Translations under genes and position numbers: made by a program
Shown here: piece by piece, positions 47,345-60,298 of the stretch
How positions within the stretch are numbered: the stretch's first letter is position 1
Layout of the letters: each line of letters starts with the position of its first letter
Notes under the pieces: generated by a model
Databases searched by the model: none
Told to the model about the DNA's origin: nothing
What the model saw: only the letters and a program-made list of their open reading frames with translations
Origin: Rhabdophis nuchalis
Taxonomy: Eukaryota > Chordata > Lepidosauria > Squamata > Natricidae
Reading direction: 5' to 3'
Length of the DNA stretch: 64,000 nt
Assembly (NCBI GenBank): GCA_039707465.1
Contig: CM077647.1
Span: 47,518,110 to 47,582,109 of the forward strand

Positions 47345-47610
47345 AATGGAAGCAATTTTGATAACCATATCCATATTCATGAACTGTCATGTCACATACC
47401 ACTATGAGAGAAGTTGCATTGATCTTGCATTGCTAGCAGAACTGTCCTATTTTATAGCTTATTTACATGAGTGTGTTTGCTCTTCCAAAATATATAAATT
47501 CTTTTGTATGGAACTGTAATTACTGAGGTTTTCAAAATCAGCTATGAAAGCCTTTTACACGGAACTATTGCTTGAATTATAGGGACCCTCTGCAACCATT
47601 GACCAAATTC
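47345..47610. other. Intergenic, no feature seen
   Basis: AT-rich DNA. Confidence 0.45.
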
Positions 47611-47621
47611 TTTTAGCACTA

Positions 47622-47738
47622 TCTATCTCAACCTTGGCAGCTTGAAGATGTATGAACTTCGAAATCCCCAACCTACTGTCCTGGTTCTGAGCTTAAAGTT
47701 CACATATCTTCAAGCAGCCAAGTTTGAGAAACATTACC
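47622..47738. mobile_element. Old foldback MITE
   Basis: 'tctcaaccttggcagcttga' and 'ttcaagcagccaagtttgag' form diverged inverted arms like the hairpin MITEs at 12477 and 13672. Confidence 0.65.
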
Positions 47739-48305
47739 TCTGCAATTGTTTATGGATAATTTTGCAGGAAAAAAGGAATTAAGGAGTCCAGTTTAGAGAT
47801 TTCATTCATAGTGTCTTCCGTGTATTTTTTTTTATAACTGAACACAGAAATGTACTCTTGCAGAAAACATCAAACAGTCTTAAGAGGAGCATGCCAGAGT
47901 TATAGTGATAGCTTTTCATTTACAAAAATGAAAGTGATCTTTTATTTGTAGTATTTAAGGAGAGCACATGTAGCAATGGCAGGAGCACTTATAGCTATGA
48001 AGTTCCATTTATGTTTTGCTTGGAAAATATTCTAAGCTCAGTCACAAGTTTCTCCAGACAAAATTGGAAGACATCCCCTGAAAGCTTAGAAAATACAACC
48101 ACCCAGGCCTGGTAAAGCTGAACTAGATATGTCAATAGACTGAGTCAGAATAAGGGTACTGTGTATTGTGTGAGGGAATAGTTAAATTGACAAGAACAAT
48201 TGGCAAGCTTTCATAATAATAATTGTTCAGTTTAAATAGCTCAATTTGTACCTTTTACTTTATAAGAAAGCCTTTAAAGTCCTCAAACTGAACTTTCCAG
48301 AAATG

Positions 48306-48347
48306 ATTGATTGATTGATTGATTGATTGACTGACTGACTGACTGAT
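48306..48347. repeat. (GATT)n(GACT)n array
   Basis: gattgattgattgattgattgactgactgactgactgatt, near perfect. Confidence 0.95.
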
Positions 48348-48378
48348 TCCATAACATGCCTGATATTTCAGTCTAGTC

Positions 48379-48749
48379 CAGTGATGGCGAACCTATGGCA
48401 CGGTTGCCACAGGTGGCACGCGGAACCATTTCTTAGGGCACGCGCGACATTGCCTGTCAGCTCCAGTGTGCATGTGCGCGCTGGTCAGCTGATTTAGGCC
48501 TTCTTTTGAGGCTGTTTTTCGCCTTCTGGGGGCTTCAGGGAAGCTCCTGAAGTCTCTGGAGGTGGGGGGGAGGCTGTTTTCACTCTCCCCAGGCTCCTAG
48601 AAAGGCTCTGGAGCCTGGGGAGGGCGAAAAAAGTGTGCCAAAAGCAGAGGGTCATGCACATAGCCTTATGGATGTGGCATGCCCACGCACGACCCCCCTG
48701 TGCTGCCCCCACTTTTGGCACGCGAGCTGAAAAAGGTTAGCCATCACTG
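48379..48749 (+). mobile_element. hAT MITE (CAGTGATGGCGAACC family), reference copy
   Basis: The termini cagtgatggcgaacctatgg and aaaaaggttagccatcactg are intact. The exact 8-bp duplication GTCTAGTC lies at 48371-48378 and 48750-48757. 371 bp, non-coding. I use this copy to orient the others. Confidence 0.95.
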
Positions 48750-49072
48750 GTCTAGTCATTTGTTCCATGAATAAGAATTCTGGATTGATGCACTCTATAA
48801 TCCATTTGTTTGTTTTCTTCGTTGTGCATCGTATCCTCAAAATTTCCAATACCAAGTTCAAAAGATACCAATGCTCTTTCTGTCCTATCAGAAAACCCAA
48901 CTTTCATTTCCATATTGTGTTACAGGAAAAAGCATTGCTTGCATAATTCTGATCTTTTAAAATATAGGCAAATTATAGCATTTGAATATCTTTATCCAAG
49001 GCTTTCATTGTTGTTCTACAAACTGCTAGTCTGTGTGTATTACTTGATTTCTGATTCTTTTACTGCTAGTAG

Positions 49073-49341
49073 ACACCTTCATTGTCACTTCTAAAATTGG
49101 TGCCTCTTGATATTATTTAGGCTTTTTATATTTAATGTTAGGCCTATTTTTTCATAACTAGAGTTGTCAATTTAGCTGCGGTTTCAACTATCATCATCAG
49201 TATCATTAGTTGAAAATGCAACTAAATTGACAGCTCTAGTTATGAAAGTCAATGAAAAAATAGGCCTAACATTAAATATAAAGAAGCCCAAATAATATCA
49301 AGAGGTACCAGAACCAATTTTAGAAATGACAATGGAGGTGT
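49073..49341. repeat. Long near-perfect inverted repeat (hairpin)
   Basis: The left arm 49073-49190 pairs with the right arm 49208-49341 across a 17-nt spacer. Matching pieces include 'ttaatgttaggcctattttt' and its complement, and 'cctcttgatattattt' and its complement. The right arm has two small insertions. No transposon termini were recognised. Confidence 0.9.
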
Positions 49342-49344
49342 ATC

Positions 49345-52206
49345 TGAAGAGTATTATCAGCATAGGAATGGTTTTTTATAGTTCTTCCAATTTTAAAATC
49401 AGTCATCTTCTTTCAATCCAGCTTCCCTCAGTATATAGGTTGAATAAACCTTTCATCTCAATCTTTACAAATCTGAAACCAGTCACCATGTTGCATCCAA
49501 TCTGTGGCTTCCTATATACTACATGACAGGAAGGCAATGTTATGTTAGTCAGTTTACTTCACCTTGCATTGTGTTTCTCCTGTTAGGGGTTCTTACATTC
49601 CATGTAATTCTTTCATTGCTGCTTCATATTTTATTTTCATATCCACCAAGCATCAGCAACTAGCTATCCCAAAGGCTTTAATCTATCTGGGTCATAAACA
49701 CAACTTGTACTCTGAAAGAACCTCAGCAATTTTCCATAGCATGTTTAGTGCCATCTGACCTGTAAAAACCTTTTTCTGCCACTATATCATCAATCAATTT
49801 ATCTTTGCTAGTTTTCATGGCCTTCTTCCATGGATCATGATGTGATGCCTTTGCCATTGTTGCAATAAAGTGTTCATCAGCTTCCAGTGGCTTCCTCTAT
49901 TCCTGCTATCCAGCAAAGGTACCTCTTTACTTAGCTGGATAGATGGGGGGGATCTTTATACCTTGGGTGACATTCTGGGAGCATACATTCTTGGCATACA
50001 CTGGACTAACATTCTTCTCTCATCTTTCCCAGGATTGGCTCCATTGTTCTGAATTTTTATAGTATTGTTTCATCTAGTTCCATGTGTTCTTATCCAAGCC
50101 TTTTCCATTTCTAAAAAAAACCAAGATATAAATACATTGGCAAATAAATAAATATAGGAGTCTCCCATTCAAATACATCCCAAATTTTCTAGAGCTTTCC
50201 TGATTCTAGAGTCAGTCCAGAGCATTGCAAAGCAGAAACAGGTGATCCTAACTTTTGCAAATTCTACCCATCCGTAAGATTATGCTTTTAATTTACAAGA
50301 GAGTGGCTATACAGCAATCTGTGTACTTCCACATTAGATACACAGACTTTTTACAGTTTCTTATTAAAGGATGTTATGCCTAAACATATTTTCAAGTATC
50401 TCTAAAATCCAGATGATAGCAACAAATAAAATGCATGAAAACCTTAGTCCATGCAGACGTAATGCAGTACTGTTTGGTTAATGACACTGAAGTCATTATA
50501 AATTATTCCATCCTCTTAATTTTGATAAGAAATGTAAGTTTGATATCTGTCCTGGAAAATATACTAGATAAAATATTGGGCCAATAAGTTTTTAAACTTC
50601 AATGCAGCCACTTTATGGCTTTGCACCAGACCTGCAAAGTTTTATCAGGAGTAGAAATCCTTAACTTCTAATTGTAAATTCATTTCGCCCAATTTCTTCA
50701 AAATTAATAATATTTCAATCTAGAAAATTTATCATACTTTTTTCTCATATACCTCCCTTTCATGTACTTCTTAGTTCATATTTTTCACAATTAGTTATGA
50801 CTTTCATTTTATCTCATCTGGTATTATCTTGAACAGATATGAGATCTAGAGAAGTTTGTGACAAAGTGATCTCACTGAATGTTCCATTTTTCTCCAAAAT
50901 AGAGTTTACATTTTAAAAAGACAATTGCTGCTTATATATCAAGGACATCACAATATCCAGTCACACAATATCCACTTCAGTTTGCACCCTTACTCAATAT
51001 TAATTCTATATCCCTTTCCATTTAACTAACCTTTTCAATCAATAATCCAAAAATTAAAATTGTCATAGCAAGTTAAAATCTAGATATTTAGAAATACTCC
51101 AAATCAAGATCACAGATCCATTAATCTGTGCAAATTCCAACTATCCAGTTGTAATTAAAATCAATATAATTTATCAGCAATGTTCCTTTCTTCTTACAGT
51201 TTAGGTCAGTTCATTTAATTCAACACTGTCATTTTAATTATCATTTGCTCACTTCTAAGGGAAATAAAGAAACTCTCATTTTTGATCATATGCCATCCTT
51301 TCATCTATGGATTGAATGCAAAAATACTCCTACTTTCTAAGTCTTTTGAATATGCTGACAATATATGCTTGCCATTCCCTTTAACACATCTACTGAATGA
51401 TTACAATGGAGAATATAAAATAAAACTCCAAAGGTCTACTTGTAATTAATTTCTTACTTAATCTTGCAAGTGAAAATGCTTATTGTGAAAATGCTTATTA
51501 TTTTATATTATACATTAAGCATTGATTCATTTAAAGTCTGTTTCATACTATCATCTTCCATTTCTTTTCAAGTACTACAATTCTAAAATATACTTCCCAG
51601 AATAATTTCAGTGTTTTACAGTGCAATTCTTTATTTCACAATTTCTGTTCCTCTGTGTTTTTTTAAATATACATTAATATGTAACTCAATTTCTGCATCT
51701 TCTTAGGACTTCTGATGTTCTGAACATTTTTAAAAATAAAATTCTTATTTAAATATATTAGAAGGTATTTTAAGAAATTTGATTATTCTTCATTAAATCT
51801 GGGGGTTTTAATGCTTTATTGTGGAACCTTATGTGTTAACATCTGTAGCCAACAAAACACATTCGGGTTTACAATATAGCCCAAGTTTGCTTTTAAACAA
51901 CAAACTGGATGATAGTATACGCTGAAAAATGTTTATTCATATGTTGTGAAGAAGTGCTCATTTAATGGAACGGTAAATACTACTTGTGTAAAAGTACCTT
52001 AAATATCTTGTTGTGTTGTAAAATACTTGTAATGAAGCCCCTAACTTAATTTAAAAAAAAAGAAAAAGAAAGGATGAGCATTACTCCTGAATCCAAATCC
52101 TACAATTTTAGGCTAATGCAAAAATCACTGCAGGGGATATGAAATAGGAGGACATTTCTAGAACAATGAAATAAACCTGTTTCAGAAGTGCCATGGATTC
52201 AGGACG
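49345..52206. other. Long intergenic stretch, no feature seen
   Basis: 2.9 kb of AT-rich unique-looking sequence. Short ORFs show no domain. One TSD-like or microsatellite feature could be missed by eye. Confidence 0.4.
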
Positions 52207-52214
52207 CTACAGAG

Positions 52215-52546
52215 CAGAGGTGAAATGCTACCGGTTTGGACCAGTTCAGGCAAACTGGTATTTCCGATTATCAGCTGTGACACACAATTTATATTAGCTA
52301 GAAAGCAGGATTTCCTGCTTTCTAATATAAATTGTGTGGCACAGCGGATTCCCCCTGCCCACCACCACCCCCGCTCTTCCACTTACCTTTGCAGACGTTC
52401 TCGGTAGCAGGTCCCACCAACTCACCAGGACATCATCGCATCCCGTTTTGACATTCTGCACATGTGCGTAAGGTCCTGTGCATGTGTGGAGGTGGCGCAC
52501 ACTCACATTTGCAAACCGGTAGCGAGGTAGGTAGATTTCACCTCTG
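52215..52546. mobile_element. hAT-type MITE with internal hairpin
   Basis: The ends are cagaggtgaaatgctaccgg and aggtagatttcacctctg. The 8-bp flanks CTACAGAG (52207-52214) and CTACAGAA (52547-52554) differ by one base. A strong hairpin lies at 52273-52346. Confidence 0.88.
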
Positions 52547-52554
52547 CTACAGAA

Positions 52555-54406
52555 GCTGCTGGGCTGACTCAGCAAAAAACACCAGCAATGAACGGATAAA
52601 CAAGAGCGTCTTCTTTCTTTCAACCTTGAGTGATCTGTTATCTTTCTTTTCACAGAGTTATTAGGATGTTTTTCTTTTCTTTCCTTCCTTGTCTTCATTC
52701 TCTCTCTCTCTCTCTCATCTGATTTTCATCTTCTTTTTCATTCCCTCTCCTTCAGCTGAACTCCAACTTCCAAAAGCTAGAGAGTATATGAGAGGGCCTC
52801 CCCTTTTCTCAAAGACAAAAAAACAAACAAACCCCTGTGCATATAGAACATGTTCTGGACTTGTTCTCTTTCCCCAAATCCAAACTGGATATATTGTCCC
52901 ATCACCAACACTACAAAATGTTCATTCCTCAGTATGGCTTAGATGCTTTCTCCCCTTCATTGCCTGTTTCATTGTCTTTTACATCCTATCTTAAGTGCCT
53001 TGTGAATGTTCTTTATACTTTCATTGCCATTTCCTACACCATATTAATTGTTTTAAGGATATTTCCCTATTGAATGTTAATTCTTCACTGATTGCTACTT
53101 TCTCTTTCATTGCCATTTCACATTGGTATACTTTTATTGTCTTGTTCCTTAATAAAATCTCAATTCAAGGACATACATGGTCACATTTCTGAGTTCTAGG
53201 ATGCTAGGTTTGTTTATTTGTTTTTTTGTTTTTTAAATAATCTTTAGTTAAAAGATCTCAGTTGTATTCTGACCCCTACTGGACAGTCCCTGCGTAATAC
53301 AAGATTTTTTTATTCACAGACAGTATTATGGAAGGTTTTCTTCGATTTTTTGTTAATTTTTCTTATTATTTGAGAGGATTATTATCCTAAATTTTAGGCA
53401 GCTGCCCTGCTGAAATTCCCTTATCTAACTAAGTTCTCCTTTCATTTTCTTTGTTTCTTTCAGTCAAATTTCTCTCATTATAGCTAATCCTTCATTGCAT
53501 TTTAATGGTCTTGGCTGAAGAACTTATTTTGCCATTACTACCTGTTGATTACAATTTCTCTTGATGTAATGTAGGTGGTACTAATTGTTCACTAATGAAA
53601 ACCTTATTAGAATAAAGGCCTTTAACTGATGACAAAAAACCCAGATGGCTTTCACACAAAATGTTAGACTTCTTTGTGGTTTTAACATCAGAATGTAAAC
53701 TTAAGTTGCAAAGGGCACATGTTAAAGTGGTATGGGATTGCTCCTAAACACTGAAAAGTAAGAATGAAGTTACAGGAAGTCTCCAAGTTGTGTTAAATTT
53801 TAAATCCTAGAGATTACATTAAATTTGTCATAGCTGTTTTAAACTGGGATAAAAATATTAAACATTACAGAATAATTTTTCTGCCCTCTGAGATTTTGTG
53901 CAGTTACTTCATAGTGAGGCAATGTTGTTTATTAGAAGAAAGCAACTACTTCAGTTTCATTTTCCTAATTGAGATACAACAGTTTTATAATTTTCTTTTT
54001 TGCTTCTTTGCAAAGAACTACTGCAATTAAGCTGCAAGTGAAACATTGTCCATTTTTGAGCTAGTATGCTGCAGACAAATGATAGCACATATCATAGAAA
54101 GTAATTATGTATCTCAATCCATAATGTTGTGGATTAAGTGATGGGATTATGATGTTGCCATTTGATGTAGAGATTTGATATATAAATCCAACTCAAAATG
54201 CCTGTCGCTTTAGTTGATGCTACTAAATATGCATTTTATGTTAGGCATCTGATTCTACATATGTGCCCCCTGAGAAGAAAATATTGTCCTTAGTGGTCTG
54301 TAGATAACTAGATAGACATCTGAAAGACTTTAACTGGGAGATACCAGTAACAAAGCATTGTTCTGTTGTTTTGTTTTGTTTTCTGTCTTCCTATAATAGG
54401 TTATTC
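52555..54406. other. Intergenic, no feature seen
   Basis: AT/pyrimidine-rich DNA including a short (TC)n at 52697-52718. ORFs at 52689-53192 are low-complexity by-products. Confidence 0.45.
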
Positions 54407-54414
54407 CTCAAGAT

Positions 54415-54769
54415 CAGGGATATTGGACTCAATTTTATTGAGGGCTGCCACAGGATTGTGTTTGACCACGGGGGGGGGGGGCATAGCCAGCATGGGCATG
54501 GCCAGTTCGACATCACTCATATCGGAGGTACCTGTGGTGTCTTGAACGCTTTGCCAGTGAAAACGGGCTTCCAAATTCTGTTTTTGGCTGCGATAGCTTC
54601 CTGCGACCATTTGCCAGTGAAAATGGAGCTTGGAAGGGCCGCAAGGTCCATTTTTGCTGACAGAGGCACCACGGGCCCATCCTTCATTGTTTCCAGGACA
54701 GCCCAGCAGGCCAGATCTAAGCACCCTATGGGTCAGATTCAGCCCCCAGTCTTGAGTTTGACACCCCTG
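54415..54769. mobile_element. hAT-type MITE (CAGGGGTGTCAAACTC family)
   Basis: It starts cagggatattggactcaatt and ends 'ttgagtttgacacccctg'. The exact 8-bp duplication CTCAAGAT lies at 54407-54414 and 54770-54777. It contains a poly-G run (54470-54480). Confidence 0.92.
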
Positions 54770-54777
54770 CTCAAGAT

Positions 54778-55585
54778 AGTTCATTCTCTACTGATCTGCT
54801 ATTAGTTTCCATCTTACAGTTGTTGGATTTTGTAATTACAGAAGTGGTTGATTATTTAAATCCTTCAAAAGTCAATCACTATTCAAAAATGCATTTCAGG
54901 TTAAATTTTGTTAGCACATTATTTTCTAAGTGCTGTTGAAATCTGCACTTTAATCACTGGATCCAATTCTTAATCTGCATATACCTAATGAAAATGTGCC
55001 AGATTTTAAATGCACAAGCAAGTGCTAGTTTGTGATATGTCTATAAAGCAGTAATAGGACTACAATGCCAAGTCTATTAATGTTTTAGACTCATGCCCAG
55101 TTCTCTGTATTATATTATTAAAAAGCCTGAATTTTTTTCTTTTGCTCCAGACTCTTTTCAGGAATATTTACAGCTATGTCTTATTAAAATCAAATGGCAA
55201 GTTGGAGCATGACTGGAGTTATAAAACTACCTAAGGGGTAGGAGATTATGTTGTAAGCCACCCAGAGTTGTGTAACAACAAACTCACACACTTTTAATCA
55301 ATTAATTAAACAAATAAATAATGGGAGGTTGACGTGTGTTTAATGAAACAATAGCACCTTCATAAGGAAACCTATAGCATGATAAATAAGCTGAAGATTT
55401 TCCATCATCATATTTAGAAATATTGCTTTTCTGTGAAGTAGAGATGCAGCCTCCAAGAACCTGCTTGGTGTCCTGGGACCAAAATGATGCCCCAGAGATT
55501 CCTCCTATAAAGGGGGGAAACTAAGTTTTTGCTTGTTCTCAGGTGGAGATATGGGTTGGATTCTAATCAGTCCACATAATATATG
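54778..55585. other. Intergenic, no clear feature
   Basis: AT-rich. 'gtaagccacccagagttgtg' near 55253 hints at a decayed LINE 3' end. Confidence 0.4.
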
Positions 55586-55599
55586 TGGGTATATGCATA

Positions 55600-55743
55600 C
55601 TTTTATATTTCTTTATTTACATTGGTTATATAGTGTATGTTGGAGGTGTGATCCTTTGAGAGCTATATGCAATGGAATTTAATTTTAATGTATGTCAATC
55701 AGTGTACATTCAAAGTGACAATAAAGTTATTCTACTCTACTCT
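55600..55743 (+). mobile_element. Retroelement 3' end with TCTAC pentamer tail
   Basis: 'caatggaatttaattttaat', 'gtgacaataaagttattcta' and (ctctac)n look like a LINE/SINE 3' end with a pentamer tail. Family not assigned. Confidence 0.45.
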
Positions 55744-55803
55744 ACGACTGACTGACTGACTGACTGACTGACTGACTGACTGACTGACTGACTGACTGAC
55801 TGA
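55744..55803. repeat. (GACT)n tetranucleotide array
   Basis: About 15 perfect gact units directly after the TCTAC tail. Confidence 0.97.
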
Positions 55804-56159
55804 CACACACGCAATGCTATTTGGTGAACTGTGCTTCAGCAATCCCTTGAAGTTCATGCTTTCTCTACACTTTCTGGAAGAACCAATTCATAAAATTTTA
55901 GTATTCATCTGAGTTTCTCTTCAAAAGGTCTGTCTCCAAACCATCCTCCTCCAAGTTGTCTTCTAAAGATTTTGTAGAAGGTGCTGGTGGGCTATCAATT
56001 GCATGAAGTAAAGTTGATGAGTCAGGGGCCACTTCTGGCCCTCTCATTGACAGACTCCCAGAAGATCTTTGGGCAATAGTTATTCACCATTGGTGATTTT
56101 TTAAATTTAATTTAATTTAATTTAAATAATTGCAGTTGTCAGTCATTGTCAGTTAATTG

Positions 56160-56337
56160 TCAGAACAATTAACCTCTGGAACAGCTTGTCTCCAGAAGTT
56201 GTGAATGCCCCAACCCTGGAAGTCTTTAAAAAGATGTTAGAAAGCCATTTGTCTGAAATGGTATAAGGTTCCTGCCCACGCAGGGGGTTGGACTAGAAGA
56301 CCTACAAGGTCCCTTCCAACTCTGCTATTGTATTGTA
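56160..56337 (+). mobile_element. CR1 LINE 3' end
   Basis: 'cagaacaattaacctctgga', 'ccagaagttgtgaatgcccc', 'gggggttggactagaagacc' and a final (TATTG)n. Confidence 0.92.
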
Positions 56338-56339
56338 TT

Positions 56340-57120
56340 ATTTTTTATTTTTGTTATGTTTTTTGCATTATGTTGTTTGGGGGTGCGGTTAAATTATTAT
56401 AGACATTTTATTATTTACATGCTAATGACTGCAGTTGAGTCTGAAAGGATTCACCAGCAGACACATTAAAATAGCAACAATAAGAGTAGCAACCCATCCA
56501 GTAACTACTGGCTGAATACTATATTAAATACATACTAGTTTGTGTATGCTGTTCAAAGTATCCCTACAGCAAATCCCTGGCATATTACAAAACACAGACA
56601 AAATGTATTCTGTGAATTTAGGTTTATGTCAGACAATGAATTTGTATTTTGTATTTATTAGTTTGTCAAACATGTACAAGCCAGCAGGTATAAATATTGA
56701 CATGAACATGAACGAAAGAAATGAATAAAAATAAATGAGGACAGTAGGACAGGGATGGTAGGCATTCTAGTGCACTTATACTGGCCCCCCTTTACACTTT
56801 AAACTGTTTTTGACAGTTTTGACAAATCAGGTGGTTTGAGAATGTATTGTGGATTTGAGGGAACCATCTGCTGGTCAGAAGAGAGCATTGCAATGCTTTG
56901 TGGAATACTTTGATAGAAGAGAAAGTGACCTTGACTACCAGAAAAGATCATCTGGAACTGTTAGAACTGCTAAGGAGTGTTTGTTATTCTACATTGCTGG
57001 GTTTCAATTTTCTACGGCCATGGAAGGTAATACATTTTCAACTTGGAATGGAATTGGACATTAGAAGCTGGAAATAAAAAAAAAAGACTGTATGGACTTT
57101 AAGTTCTAATTAAATATGGT
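56340..57120. other. Intergenic, no feature seen
   Basis: AT-rich. 'ccatctgctggtcagaaga' near 56865 may be part of an old repeat. Confidence 0.4.
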
Positions 57121-57123
57121 ATA

Positions 57124-57520
57124 TGGCTCCGGGTGCCGTCCACCAGACTCTGTCAGCGGGCGACGCCCAGGGGAAGGGCTCTCTCTGTGGCGGGCCCGGC
57201 CCTCTGGAACGACCTTCCCCACGATATTAGAACGACCACGGACCTCCGCTCCTTCCGCCTGAAATTGAAGACTCATCTTTTCCGCCTGGCCGGCCTAGGG
57301 TAGTCTCTCTGTCTATGGGTTTTTTAAATGTATACTATATTTATTGGGTATTTTTAGTTAATGGGATTTTAGCACAGGATTGATTGAGTTTAATTCGTTT
57401 TAATTTGTATGTATTTTGTATATTTTTCGCTTTTAATTTCCCTGTGCACCGCCCCGAGTCCCTGTGGGGAGAGGGTGCGGTCAATAAATTCAACTTATTA
57501 TTATTATTATTATTATTATA
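57124..57520 (+). mobile_element. L2 LINE 3' end with (TTA)n tail
   Basis: RT C-terminal codons remain (SAGDAQGKGSLCGGPA frame; 'gccctctggaacgacctt', 'ttgaagactcatcttttccg'). The 3' UTR ends 'gtgcggtcaataaattcaac' and then (tta)n at 57496-57520. Confidence 0.9.
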
Positions 57521-57524
57521 ATTT

Positions 57525-59300
57525 AAGTCTTAAAATTTTGTTAAATTTGATAAATTGGCAATACAGAGCCTTGAATGTACGATGAATTATTTCAGATGCT
57601 AAAAAATATGCGTGAAACTTTAAAAGGCAATAAAAGGTCAAAAATCTGGCTGGAGCATACAGAACAGGAAACAGAAGAGAAGAGGGTAAAAGTGAGCACG
57701 AATGAAGAATAAGAAAATAATATGGGAGAAAAAGGAACTGAAAGTAAAAAAACAGATGGTTTTACTGGCATTTACAGTGGCACAAAAAGGGCAGATGGGG
57801 GGAATGTCCCCCCCCCCCCAAAGAATCAATCAAATGGCAAAGAGGGAAATAGTGGGAAGAGATTAGAAGCCCTGGGGAAAACTACTCAAGCAATAAAATT
57901 AAAAGTGAGAAAACAGATTCAGAAGAAAAGATACAATAATTATAAAAAGAAAAAGAAGTAAAAGAAGAAGCTAAGAGAATGGGATAAAAGGAGAAAATTA
58001 ATTAATTGACCAAGAGAAAATGGTTAAAGAGAAGGAGGAAGGGTTATAAGGTACATGTTAGTAGATGAAAGGGAATTGTATTAATATTATTAATGGTGGA
58101 TAGTTAATTAAGATGTAAGGGAATTATGCCAACATTATTAATTGTGGATAATTAATTAAGTTAAATGTTTTTAATATAAAAATTGAATTTGCTTATAGAA
58201 AAAGATATCAACAGATGAAATGTAAAATGGCAATTTCGTTTAACTTTAAAGACAATTAAATTAAGAGACAGTAATGAAATGTTAAAGAATGGGATGGGGA
58301 TTTTGAGAAATACATTTAGCTATGGATTTAATGTTATTGTAAGAGATTAGAAATTAAGGGCGATTAGTGACATTGTTTATGTATTAAGAAGAAAATAAGT
58401 TTAAGACAAAAAATATGGAAAGAGAATAATATGGCTGAAATTGGAAACAGAGATACGATGTAAAATGGATTGTGTATATGAGAGGTTAAACAAGAAAAGA
58501 TCCGGACAACATTTTGTTCATAAAATATGTAAAATATTTGCAATAAAAAAGAAAACCTTAGGAAAAAATGGTCATAAATTACTTTTTCAGTGCTGTTGTA
58601 ACTTTGAATGGGCAATAAATAAACTATTGTAAATTGAGGACTATATTCTTTAACTGATATATCTGTACATAATGACTTTAAAGTAAGGCCACATCCACAC
58701 AGCCATCTCACCACGCCCCTATTCTGTCCCAGAGCTAGCCAAAAATCACCCCTCTAAATATTTTTTGCCTCCAAAAATATTCTTGAGGATGAACCAATCA
58801 CATTCCATTGCTTTCAGTACAACTTTCACATGAAACATTCTATGATTGATAGCCACCTTTGATGAAATTCCAGCCATGTCTGATTTTATCCATCACATAA
58901 AAAACGATCTCCAATTATCCTTCAGAATTCGGCAGTTACTCTATGCACATTACTCTGTACACACAATAAACATTTTTTCTTTCTTTTCTTTCCTATTGAA
59001 ATCTCAACAAATCAGTTTTTTAAAAGATGTTTATAACTCTGGGTCAGCTGGTTGCTTTGCTGTCTTCTGGCAGTCATCTGAACAATGCAGCCAAGAATAA
59101 GAGGTTGGATTAGCTGTAGAAGAGCTGAAGTTTGAAAAATGTTTGGCTGTGAGGGATTGGTGTGGGAGCTAGAAACAATTAAACAACAATATGTAAAAAG
59201 AAGAAAGCAGTGGCCACTGGTTGAAGAATTTTATAAATGCAAGACATTGTCCCTTTCACTTACAGTACACTTTCAAAAACATGTGATAAGCTGATAGGCT
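57525..59300. other. Intergenic, mostly AT-rich
   Basis: A piece of the Tigger-like MITE family lies at about 58567-58650 ('cagtgctgttgtaactttga', 'ttgaggactat'). The Lys-rich frame at 57722-57961 has no recognisable domain. Confidence 0.45.
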
Positions 59301-59307
59301 AGACCAG

Positions 59308-59416
59308 GGATGTCAAACTCATGTCATTATGGTGGCATCCTGTGACATATAGGGACTTTTTCCCCCTTCACTAAACCAGGCATGCAGTCCGCAGGCCATG
59401 AGTTGGACAGCTCTGG
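59308..59416. mobile_element. hAT-type MITE (CAGGGGTGTCAAACTC family), deleted copy
   Basis: 'accagggatgtcaaactcat' at the left and 'catgagttggacagctctgg' at the right are inverted. No target duplication confirmed. Confidence 0.6.
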
Positions 59417-59807
59417 GCACTTAGGAAAGGGAAGGAAAAGGGGTTAGGTTAGGATTAGGTTATGTCTCATTATGTCTCCAGTTGCCAAACTCTGGGATTA
59501 ATTGAAGAATCTCCCCAGCAGACCTGCAGGACTATTCACAACTGTATTATCTCAAGCTTCCTCACCTACACGTCACAGCTTGTCAGATAAAATATTTTGA
59601 GGCAGGTGAAAAGCACAGAAGTACTTGTGGAGTGGGAGAAGGCATCTGTTGGTGCTTCAAGGTAAGCACGTTCAAGAAGACCAGAGTAAGGTCTTTTATT
59701 GTTGTAGGATAGAATAAACTGCTGAAGCCAGTTAAAGTTCCTCTCTATGCCATCTTTTGCCAAATTTTGATTTTAAATTTGATCTTGTATTTTCTTTCTC
59801 ACCATCA

Positions 59808-60298
59808 TGTTTATGTTTATTGGATTTGTATCCTGCCCTATCTCCCCGAAGGGACTCAGGGCGGTGCACAGGCAAATATTAAAACAATGCAAACAATACA
59901 AAATACAATATAGTTACAATAAAAATATATTAAATTAAACCCCGTGCTAAAAACATCTTTAAAACCATCTAAAAACCCTTAATAAAATCCCCACAATTTA
60001 TTAATAAAGTCTAAGCCAGGCCAGCCAGATGAAAAAAGTGAGTTTTAAGCTCCCGACGGAAGAGGCGCAGGTCCGTGATGGTGCGAATGTTGGGGGGGTA
60101 GTTCGTTCCAGAGAGCTGGACCCACCACAGAGAAGGCCCTTCCCCTGGGGGTTGCCAGCCGGCATTGGCCAGCAGACGGCACCCTGAGGAGGCCCTCCCT
60201 GTGCGAGCGGACAGGACGGAGGGAAGTGTGTGGTAGGAGGCGGTTTCGCAAATACCCAGCTCCCATGCCATGGAGCACTTTAAAGATGGTTATCAATA
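59808..60298 (-). mobile_element. L2 LINE 3' end
   Basis: - strand frames read GYLRNRLLPHTSLRPVRSH, EGLLRVPSAGQCRLATP, VGPALWNELPP and LKTHFFHLAGLA. The 3' UTR at the left carries 'agggactcagggcggtgcac'. Confidence 0.92.

Noticed and set aside
52689..53192. Overlapping Ser/Leu/Phe-rich ORFs
   Set aside because: Low-complexity pyrimidine-rich DNA without domains.
57722..57961. 79-codon Lys-rich ORF as an L1 ORF1 fragment
   Set aside because: Only composition is similar. No coiled-coil/RRM match to the ORF1 at 31555-32488.
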